Shown here in pieces: positions 55,263-64,000 of a stretch of DNA of 64,000 nucleotides. Numbering within the stretch: the stretch's first letter is position 1; each line of letters begins with the position of its first letter. Made by a program: the position numbers and the translations under genes. The notes below the pieces were generated by a model. That model was not told where the DNA came from and did not search any database. It saw only the letters and a list, made by a program, of their open reading frames with translations. Source of the DNA: Sabellastarte sp. h YS-2021 (Eukaryota > Annelida > Polychaeta > Sabellida > Sabellidae); contig OZ024936.1 in NCBI GenBank assembly GCA_964017235.1, positions 51,263,028 through 51,327,027 on the forward strand. Direction: 5' to 3'.

Positions 55263-57242
55263 TTATTTGGAACACGTTGCACTCGTTAGTTGCTTTCTAG
55301 ACCCAATAGCAACTCAATAAAAATGTGATATACGTTCAGGTACTTGAATAAACTTGAATCTTGGCAAGATTGACCTTTCTCTTGTTCTTTGGAATATTTG
55401 TAAAAGCAGTATGATACCTCAGTGTTCAACTTCTTTGCCAGGTAGTTGTGAAAACTTTTTCCCACTTTGAAGTTAAAGAACATAGTTCTTCAGACCTTTT
55501 GGTTGATAAACATTGAGCAGACAGATTGATTCCATTTCTATGGGTAAATATATCAGGTATGTATTGACTTTTACAGGACATCTGTTCCTCATTTGGTGCT
55601 CTCCATCAGAGACTCTCTGAAACAAACCATCAAATGGTCTCCAATGGGCCATGCAATGATTTCCTCTGGGATAATGTGATTTACTGGTGACCAGATAACT
55701 AGATTATTGATTAACTTTGATAATCTCCTTCCCATGTATATTCTTGATAAAAATATCTGAAGGTAAAATGAATGCAGGTCTAAATGATAATACAGTAAAC
55801 CCTTGTTTAAGTCGAATATTTAAAATCTAAAAGATTTGGTTTTAGTTATGGCTAACTTCTTATTAGGTTCAAAAACACAGCATTTGAGAACCTGAATACT
55901 GTGAAGATGATTGATAAAAAAGCCAGAAACATCATCAATTTAATAAGACTCAAGTTAATGTCAAACTGAAGCTGTATAAATATTAGTATCGTATATGGAG
56001 CTGTACTTCTGATGTTAAATTTCATTGGGGAACATCTGACAGAAGATTATTGTCAAATCATGACAGTGTGAGACTGGTTTAGACCTCAAAAACAAACCAA
56101 GTCTCCCTGGTAGAAATGTATAACAAGCAGAAAAGCTTTTAGATCATGTTTCTACATGCAAAAGGGTGATGTAAGATCTGCATGCGATCAAGGAAATGTC
56201 ACATACTGTAAACATGAAAATGTCACCACATAAAACATCTGTGTTCTGACCTTATCAAAGTATCCAGCCCAATGTTCAGTAAAACAATGACATGGATATA
56301 GCAATTCTGAATGAGAATGTATATAAAGCTTTGCATTCTTTTACAGAACTCCCCCTTCCACCGCTCTATTCTAACAATGTGTTGTCCAAAATTATCAGGT
56401 TATTCTTGACCTTTGAAGTTCGCCATGACGGTTCATAACGCCCAGGTCACACACTGGAGAGGGTGCTGTAATCATTCTCAACATCATATTGAAGATTACA
56501 GGAAAAGGCGGCAAAGTATGGGCATGCAATAAAAAGATCTTTATACTTCTATGGTGTTCTACAATGTTTTTCGACTGTCCAAAGATTAAAACTCAACCAG
56601 GCAAGATTTTACCGATAAGTGAAGATAGTTGATTATTTTTTTTTGCAATTACCCCATCGATTATCTATGGAAATGTATGAGATCTGTGAAGCTTCTTCTA
56701 CCACAAAGAAAGAATGAGTTGAGAACAAGAAAGAATATCTGGCAAATGTACTGAGAACAAGAACTGGTGCAACTCATCGGCAATTGCCCTACAGCAGAGC
56801 TACGAAACTGAACAACATGCTACCTGCTGCAGTGAATTGTCACGGCACTCCTAAAATTCAACGACTACTTTTTGGAACATTCAGTTGTTGTTGACAAGAG
56901 GGACAGACGAATGAAGAGAATTGAACACAAAGGGAGAATAAAGAGGAACCCACCAAGAGCATTGAAGAACTAGTAGCAAGGAGCTCATCGAGTTACATAG
57001 AACCCCCAATGTGCTTAATATTTTTGGCTCGCGTTTAGCTCATTGGGACAGCACTGAATGGTATGAGAACTATGTATTAGTGAATGAATCCCCCCAAAGT
57101 ACAGACTTAATTCACTTTGGTATTTCTAATGCCACAGATATATAACAGAAAGTATCCTCACGGCATTCTGTCAGGTGCCATAAACTATATGTGTAGATTT
57201 GTGTCATTTTTGTTTGCATATAGGAAATTCACCAGAGAGAAC
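55263..57242. other. No gene called
   Basis: The frame 56757-56893 (+), open for some forty codons, contains LPYSRATKLNNMLPAAV, vaguely like the C-terminal end of LINE reverse transcriptases. The match is too weak to call. No other structure is seen. Confidence 0.35.
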
Positions 57243-57254
57243 CCCCCCCCCCCC
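57243..57254 (+). repeat. Poly-C run, about 12 bases
   Basis: A simple C run inside a short open frame that it makes proline-rich by chance. Confidence 0.8.
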
Positions 57255-58285
57255 TACTATTTTCCCGACTTAGTGGAAATTATTTACATATTTGTTATGT
57301 TTAAAGGGCACCTGTTCATACAATATGCTGAATTTCACAAGTTTTCAACAACAATAACAAGTTTTAACATGACACGGCATTGTCCATGAATCTGTTCCTG
57401 GCTGTTTCGAAACAGTCAAATAATTGATCTGGCCATTTCAAAGCCTCACTTGGTTTCAAAATGGCCTATCTGAACAGAATAAAGGAAACTGTTTTCTTTG
57501 ATGTTGATGTTGTTCCAACATGCCCAATACATTAAGATTGTAAAAGGGTAAATCTAAAAGCTGATTAATTGATGCATACAGATTGGCTCAAACCAAATTG
57601 CCTGAAAGCTATCATCTAAATTGTCAATGACCTTGGCTGTTCAAACCTTAATGGTTAAATTAATAGAATAGCAATTTAACTTTTCCCGAACGATTATTAA
57701 AGAGTCATTTTTTCCAGTTCAGTCTGCTTCAATTTTTTATGCATTTAGTGAGTTTCACATTTTGCTAAAACGCCTTCAGTGCGATATGACACCACTCAAA
57801 ACATGCATTCAGGACAGCCTTTAAAATGTTTTAAATAGCTGCTATGACTTCTTGTAGGCTGTAATAAAATACAGAAGCTGGAAGGTTGAAAGAGAGGGTG
57901 TGATAGATAGATGGGACAGCCCGTTCTTTAGGCCATACTAACTAGATACAAGGTCTCTTTTCTGGGCCATAAGGGCTAGGTCGTCCAGGCTTAGTTGAAT
58001 ACATACAGATACAAATATAAGGAAAGGTATGACCAAGCCATAACATGAGAACTCAAAGACAGATTACTTAACTCGACTACCCCAGTTTAGTCATGTACAC
58101 AGATTTATGTACTTGGTGCTTATGGCATGTGGCAGTTATTTGTGCATCTTGATGACCAGTCATTTGCAATAAAGATGTCATTACTAGGAAACAATTACAA
58201 TAGGTAAAAATGATCAATGTTTGTGTGCTAATGAGGTAAAAGACTGTGTCCCATAGGATTGGGAATAAAAATGTTCTGGTATACA
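57255..58285. other. No gene or repeat recognised
   Basis: AT-rich DNA. The left part of the 232-codon - strand frame (58077-58775) begins here; see the rejected list. Confidence 0.4.
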
Positions 58286-58462
58286 CATTTGTGATTTTTG
58301 TAACTACATTAAGCTTCTGATCAATCCTGATGCAAAATATGGGACAAATTCTGATTGTTGTGTTTATTGTGTTATATGAAATTATTTTAGTGAATAGATT
58401 TAGCATCTCATCACCCCCTAATGCACATTTGGGACACATTTGAATATTGTGTGTTACCTTTA
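58286..58462 (+). repeat. Short dispersed repeat, copy 2 plus a partial
   Basis: ACACATTTGTGATTTTTGTA, ACTACATTAAGCTTCTGATC and CCTGATGCAAAATATGGGAC match 22411-22485. A shorter echo (CACCCCCTAATGCACATTTG with GGACACA) lies at 58412-58440. Confidence 0.5.
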
Positions 58463-58627
58463 AAAGGTGCCTTCCAGTGGCCAATGTCATATGATATAGT
58501 TTACATTTTCTAGCTCTACTTAGAATTTCATTTGCTTTTATTAATTGAGATAATGTGTTGACTGTTTCCAGTGTATCTGTTAAATAAAATATCTGTTCAT
58601 TGGCAACAACTATGAATTTTTGCTGCA

Positions 58628-58784
58628 ATAACAGTGTTTTGATGTCCCTTTCAACAGCTGAGACGATATTTGGACAGGTTATCAGTATGTTGTCTTCAGT
58701 TGGATTCAAACCCATATAACCATCGGGCTGAGAGGCCAGTGATGATTGGGTCAAACTTAATAAATACTGGGCCACTTAGGACCC
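58628..58784 (-). mobile_element. SINE S2, diverged
   Basis: GTTTTGATGTCCCTTTCAAC is the 3' end reversed, GGACAGGTTATCAGTATG the middle, GTTTGAATCC a worn B-box on the - strand and AGTGGCCCAGTATT an A-box remnant. It supplies the first fifty or so codons of the longest open frame in the window, which is therefore not a gene. Confidence 0.75.
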
Positions 58785-59013
58785 TGCCACACCAATAAAT
58801 ATATGTCTCTGACATTTTTTTAATTTCTGTAAATTACACTCTCACATGCATGAGGATAAAAATGGTGACAATACATATTGCTGATAACACATACCTAAAT
58901 GTGTTCTAGATGAGTGGACAGCAACTTCCTTCTGCATATGAGAATGCAATTGTGATCTAGCTCAAGTTAAGGAATTAATAAAGAAAGACTTGCCAGGCCA
59001 CTTGTTATATTAT

Positions 59014-59253
59014 TACCCCCGTAAAAGAGGTTTTTTGCATGGCAGCATGATTAAAAAAAACTAATGCATGGATTTGCATAAAATTGTCACAGTAGGTGGG
59101 TCATGGTCTAATATAGAACTAATTTAATCTTCGCAATGATCTACAGACAGTCTTGGATCCAGAGTATTTCATAATGATTTTTATCATTACACTCAAAACA
59201 ATAGTCAAGGAGTTGGGCCTTAGCAGAGGTATGTACTCTTTGGGTGCTTTATT
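59014..59253 (+). repeat. Dispersed repeat family A, diverged copy
   Basis: TATTACCCCCGTAAAAGAGG, AATGCATGGATTTGCATAAA, TCTTGGATCCAGAG and CCTTAGCAGAGGTATGTACT with GGGTGCTTTATTATT follow the family order. Confidence 0.65.
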
Positions 59254-59317
59254 ATTATTATTATTCAAAGTCTGTGACCATCACTAGGAAACCAGTCTCT
59301 TAAACTGAACCTGGAAC

Positions 59318-61141
59318 ATGTAGGGTCGTATTCATAAAAGGTCTTATCTTAATCTTAGTCTTAAATCTAAGGCTTTTGTCATAACTTTGAGCAAAAACTT
59401 GTTACGACAATTGTCTTTGCCTTAGAGCAATTCACAAAAGGTTTTAGTCTTATCTTAGTCTTATCTTTGGTCATAACTCTAAGACTGGGTCAGGGTTGTC
59501 TTAGATATTTAAGATCAGTCTTAAGTATGGCCGCCATGTCATGTTCTCCCCACTTCAAAACTTCATTGACTAAAATAAAGTTAAAATTACTTACCACATC
59601 TCTGTTACATATTGTATTGTATGTTTTAAAGTAGTTTGAAGGTTTTCAACAGCAAAATTTATATCCCTTTCTGGTTCATTTATTAACAGTAAGTGGATAA
59701 GTTTTACAGTGTACATTAATACATATTCAGAGAAAGACATGTACACAAGTTTCAAATGTACATGAATATTTAACACATATCCATTGAAAAAAATATCCAC
59801 AATGAACACATTGATTAATGTACATATCCCACTGTTAAATTTTATCCAATTGGTTCCACTATTTATATAATCTTAAAACTCAAAATATATAAGAAGATTA
59901 AAAAATATTTTTTTTTTATAAAAGGTAATTAACTGCACTGCCCTGTAGGTCATATAACTTACATAAATATATAAATATTTAAACATGTCTTTTTTCCCTG
60001 AACAGTTTGTTTACTGACCTTGACATAGCTAGGCATTATTATCATCATCATCATCACACAATTTGGCATTTATTGATTTTTTTTTGTCAAAGTGGCACAT
60101 GTAGGGTGAAACCAACAGCTCACTTGTGTTTGCATTCCTTTGCATAAACCAAGCATATTAACCGAACTCAATGAAGGACAGCATGTCAATGTTTATGTAT
60201 TGTGCAAAATACACAATGGGAATATTAATAGAATGTAAAATGTCAAAAACGATATGGATATTTTTTCAATGTTTATGTGTTTTGCAATATATCATATCAT
60301 ACATATCTTTAAAAACACTTCTGAAAACAATGTGAATATGCATATCAATGTTTATATAAAAAGAATTATGACTCTATAATACAGTTGTAAAACCAATGTG
60401 GATATCTGTTCAATGATTTTGCAAACAGCAAAGTAACATTTAATATGGCCAATGTGGATACCTCCTTTTTAACTGGATATGTTTGTTTTTTCCTTGTAGA
60501 AAAACTTGTTGTACAAACTTTGGAAACCACATTGCAGTGCTTGTAATATTAATGTAGCATTGTAATTTGCTTTTCTTTTTGAAGTGTATCTGATTTTAAA
60601 TGTTTTCTAAAAAATTTCTTTATTTGATTGAAGAAAAAATGCACTGGTGATAAATATGGATAAATTAATATTTTTGTGCCTGTTAGGAGACAAGATAATT
60701 TGTGAGTGTTGATTTCAAATTGCAAGAAATTTATGTTGTTGTTATGGACACTTCTGTATCAAATTCATATTCCATTATATTGTAATTTTTGCTGTCCCAA
60801 AATGTGATGTCTGATATGCCACCAACAGTGTATTTACTGTGTAACTACATAAAGTGTACAAAATAAGGTCACATGACTCAGAAAAGCATCATGGTTATAT
60901 GAAAAGTCAGTCTTAACTTGGTATTAAGTTTATGACATTTGTCCTAGCTAAGACTTGCTTTGTGAATGCCTATTTATGACAATTATTTATTTATTTAATT
61001 AAACTTGCTTTGTGAATGCCTATTTATGACATTTTTTTATTTATTTATTTAATTATTTATGGCAAACATCTTAGATTTATGACTGGGTTAAACCTAATAT
61101 AAGACTAACATTAAAACCCTTTGTGAATACAGCTCCAGGAT
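59318..61141. mobile_element. Family D relative, 1.8-kb element with inverted ends
   Basis: The left end GGGTCGTATTCATAAAAGGT, then CTTATCTTAATCTTAGTC, and the reverse complement of the right end, GGAGCTGTATTCACAAAGGG, then TTTTAATGTTAGTCTTA, are inverted repeats of the family D type. CCTGGAAC at 59310-59317 and 61142-61149 is a possible 8-bp target duplication. The interior carries repeated CAATGTTTATGT and CAATGTGGATAT motifs (60187-60470) and a 50-bp tandem duplication (60953-61052). No transposase frame is visible; the 72-codon frame at 59591-59809 (-) has no recognised domain. It is about three times longer than the other family D copies. Confidence 0.7.
60953..61052 (+). repeat. 50-bp tandem duplication
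   Basis: ACTTGCTTTGTGAATGCCTA followed by TTTATGACA and a TTTA-rich tail occurs twice in direct succession (60953-61002 and 61003-61052) with few differences. Confidence 0.9.
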
Positions 61142-61167
61142 CCTGGAACTATATTGTGATACCAAAA

Positions 61168-61355
61168 GATATCCGGTCTTGGCATCAGATCTCTCTGTCA
61201 TTGGGTCCTATCCCCAGTGGCAGGTTAAAGAACCTTGAGCCTCTGTCTTTCAGTAAAGGGAGTGTCAGTGATTTGTGAGTTGGACTGTACTTGTACAGTG
61301 GGATAGGTCATATAGAACTGTAGTACATAGAGATATTCCGCTGAGTATAAGTACA
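61168..61355 (+). mobile_element. SINE S3 body, head missing
   Basis: TTGGGTCCTATCCCCAGTGG, CAGGTTAAAGAACCTTGAGC, CTGTACTTGTACAGTGGGAT and GAGATATTCCGCTGAGTATA match the body of the copy at 5292-5475. A 20-base CAGGGATGTTGATA-containing stretch is deleted. No tRNA or 5S head precedes it. Confidence 0.85.
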
Positions 61356-61978
61356 AATACAAAAATGCCAAGAAATCTACTTCTATCTTTGGGTTGTAAC
61401 TCTAGTTTCTTTTGGATGAAATGAAGCCTTTTACTTTAGAAATATGTGTATATTTTTGCACAATATGATCAAATGTGTGGTCACCTTCCCTAATTATTAT
61501 AGGAATGTTATAAAACGCAGATGAGCCCGTTGTGAACAAAGGTAACTGTTCCATGGTCCATGTCTACTAAATTATTCATGGTGTGTACTTGCTGTAATGG
61601 TTGCCCTAACACTGTAAGTGTTATGGTTTGAGGACAGCAGGTTTGAGAGTAAGGCTAATAATAATCTGCTAAGTTGTTTCACCTTGGTACAGAGGTGGAG
61701 GTTTGAAAACAGTTTAGGTGGCTAACTGTCTTTCAAGGACACCGTTGTCACTTACTCATGGTTGCCACTAAAGTATGCACAATGCTTGGACATTTCAGGT
61801 GACTAGATACAACAAAAACTGTTATGCACCCCTGTGTCTTCTCGTGTATGATATGGCTAATTTCAATGGACCTCAGACTTTTGAACAAGTTTTAATATAG
61901 CTGTACCTTATTAGAATCTACTTATAATGGGGATTAAGCACTATAAAAGTCCACGCCAGATTTGTGTAAAATACAAAG
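61356..61978. other. No gene or repeat recognised
   Basis: Unremarkable sequence between two SINE copies. Confidence 0.4.
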
Positions 61979-62200
61979 GTCCCTGGGTGGCCTAATGGTT
62001 TTGCAAGTTTGGCATCTAATCACAGGCTGTTGCCTCTGTGTGGGTTCGACTCACACTAGTGGCAATGCGGAGGACATGTCCCTAAAATGATCTGGCTAAT
62101 AGGCATGTAACATCTTATCTTTAACTTAGTGGAAAAATACTTTCACATTTTTCCAAATGACGGACACATTCTAAAGATGTCCTCTGTTGAACGGGGCATG
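61979..62200 (+). mobile_element. SINE S2, + strand copy with an internal insertion
   Basis: The A-box-like GTGGCCTAATGG and the B-box GGTTCGACTC (62043-62052) are near consensus. The middle GGCATCTAATCACAGGCTGT and GTGGCAATGCGGAGGACATG is well kept. After ATGATCTGGCTA about 85 bp of unrelated sequence intervene before GTTGAACGGGGCATG, the 3' domain. This is the only S2 copy on the + strand. Confidence 0.85.
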
Positions 62201-64000
62201 CCGGTCCTAGTGTTAAATTACTGTTTTATACTGTAACACCAACAGTTAACCAAGCTCTGCGATAGAAACTTACACATTGTTTTGAGATTCCCTGAAATAC
62301 ATGGAAAGTAGTGACATGTCGGATGTAAAACTGCCCCCCCCCCCCACCCGCTGAGATTGTGTCTCATTGTACAGCTTCATTAAAACTATCATAACCTTTA
62401 GGTATATATGAGGTGACCGACTCACATGTTTACAACAGCAGCGCCTGAACAAAAGCTTGAGATATTGGTTTGAAAATATCTTAAACATGGCCATTGACTT
62501 ATGGATTATTGCACTACAAAAAATTCTTAACCACAATCCAAAAAAAAAAAAAAAAAAAATCATTGAAAACGGGACTGCTGAAAATACGAGATATTTTTTG
62601 AATCCCGAAGATGATCACATGTATCCATATTCATTTATTATCCGGATTGATTCTGAACAGACAGACAGACAGACAAATAGAATCTCTTTGTGTCAGGTTA
62701 CTATCTAGTGTTTAAGGTAGCCTAAACTAAGTATCACAAGTTCAAGGTTAAAATTTAAATTTAGGTTAAATTTGTGAGTACTTCATTTGAAATGGTGAAA
62801 AGAGTTAAGATTAAATTATAACGTTTTCGCAATAAAATATTTATTAATAGCATATATAATATTCATGTTCCAATACTTTTAACTTTTAACAATAATCACA
62901 GGTACTGGTATTTTTGACCACATAAATGATTATAAAACAAACAATCTCCCAAAAGTTCATCATAAAGAACAATATTGATATCATGTCTGAATTATAAATA
63001 CAACAAATGGTTCAGTTAAATTTAGTGCTATCAGAAACATCAATGACATAATTACCAGCACATGTTCATGACATACCGGTGGTGTAAAATATAATTACCA
63101 AATGACATGTATAACCACACAATGTTGTATTTTGTCTATTGTTTTCTCTTCAATGTAACTACATTGACTGAAGTTACACGGTTTACTTGATCAATTTAGT
63201 TATTTTGTATCATGCAATTTTCAATATACAAATGAGGTAGCAAGAGAAACACAACACCCCCAGAGGGCTTATGATGACTTAAAGACTTACTCAAGGCAAT
63301 AATTAACATGTTATAGTATGTGACAAATTGTTATGTTACCAGTAAGAGACATAAGACATCATTGAGTAGAATATTTTTACAAATACTAACATATATTTAT
63401 GGCAATGTTTTACAACTACAGCAAATGCGACACACACCAACATAGAATGAAAAAAGGTAAGCAAAGTTTGTCCTACTCTCCAGGATTCTGAACTCTATTT
63501 GGCCTGATGTATAAAATCTGTTCCTCAGTCCTTGATTGGTGATCAAGTTAGGACAACGAACAATTTGAGTATTCCACTTAACACAATTTATTTAACAGCA
63601 AAAAATGTATATTTTTAAAACTCCACGTAAAAATGGGAAATTTATTATTACATGCTTTTTGTAACAACTTGAAATAAGTATACTAAGAGCAGGAATACGT
63701 TGCCAAACTTGATTTCAGGCAGGATAAGTTTAATAAATTCATGGGGGAATTTTTACAATTTATTTATTTTTTTTTGCAAAACACAATGTTTTGACTACAA
63801 TGTAACAAAAACTTACATCTAAAACCTTGTGTGTTTTTGTGCTGTTTTTTTCTTTTGTCCATTGTTTATTTGTGCTGTTAGACATTTAATTGTACAAAAA
63901 TTAAAAAAAAAGTTAGAAAAGTGATCAGCTGGATCTTATTTCTGTAGGCAAGTGTTTCAATCCAGTTCATGTCAAGATTTCGTAAATTATGACAGCACGT
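62201..64000. other. No gene called; homopolymer runs and (CAGA)n
   Basis: It contains a C run of about 12 at 62334, an A run of about 19 at 62541 and four to five CAGA units at 62658-62676. Open frames at 62270-62563 (-) and 62457-62708 (+) cross these runs. The last kilobase is AT-rich with nothing recognised. Confidence 0.45.

Noticed and set aside
56757..56893. Possible reverse-transcriptase C-terminal remnant
   Set aside because: Only a vague LP-containing resemblance. There are no catalytic motifs, and stops lie on both sides.
58077..58775. A 232-codon open frame on the - strand, the longest in the window
   Set aside because: Its first fifty or so codons lie in a SINE S2 copy and the middle runs through a short dispersed repeat. 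No domain is recognisable.
1..64000. CRISPR arrays
   Set aside because: The tandem arrays here have contiguous repeats without unique spacers, and the sequence is eukaryotic in character.

Overview
This window looks like non-coding nuclear DNA from an animal, most likely a marine invertebrate and plausibly a mollusc or other lophotrochozoan. By eye it is AT-rich. It has no long open reading frames, no operon-like packing and no recognisable exon. It is filled with short interspersed elements (SINEs) with Pol III promoters, small DNA transposons with inverted ends, minisatellites and microsatellites. The taxonomic guess rests on the repeat style (tRNA-headed and 5S-headed SINEs side by side, and a common dispersed repeat reading GAGGTTATGTTTT...GTGCTCTTG) and is inference. 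I found no intact protein-coding gene, rRNA gene, functional tRNA gene or CRISPR array. The open frames present are short, lack recognisable domains and often run through repeats, so I call none as CDS. The one protein-like trace is a decayed zinc-finger-like stretch near 36.1 kb.

Region by region. 1-7 kb: mostly featureless AT-rich DNA, with a 98-bp tandem duplication at 1.6 kb, a CpG-rich pocket with ETS-like sites at 3.43-3.56 kb and a tRNA-headed SINE at 5.2 kb. 7-8.2 kb: a 74-bp minisatellite interrupted by other sequence. 9-16 kb: SINE copies, a TTAA-flanked inverted-repeat element (11.28-11.80 kb), a 38-base poly-G tract and a 5S-headed SINE dimer. 16-20.2 kb: a long inverted repeat, a dispersed repeat with four internal units, and a strongly C-poor, GT-rich strand-asymmetric segment. 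21.4-24.1 kb: an eight-unit 97-bp satellite-like array, then a 5S-headed SINE and a CCAAT-containing 44-bp minisatellite. 25-36 kb: more SINEs, including a nested insertion at 33.75-34.15 kb, and two related small DNA transposons. 37-43 kb: 5S-headed SINEs and a further DNA transposon. 43-53 kb: a 1.1-kb element with terminal hairpins and an internal 155-bp array, more dispersed repeats, and a (TCAA)n block. 53-64 kb: sparse repeats plus a 1.8-kb longer relative of the small DNA transposons.

The most interesting structure is modular. Two different tRNA-headed SINEs (called S1 and S2 here) share one 3' domain, and a second SINE body (S3) occurs with either a tRNA head or a 5S rRNA head. Several S1 copies still have clear target-site duplications. 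All six S1 copies lie on the + strand and eight of nine S2 copies or fragments on the - strand. Family names (S1-S4, A, C, D, E, F, P) are local labels for this window only.
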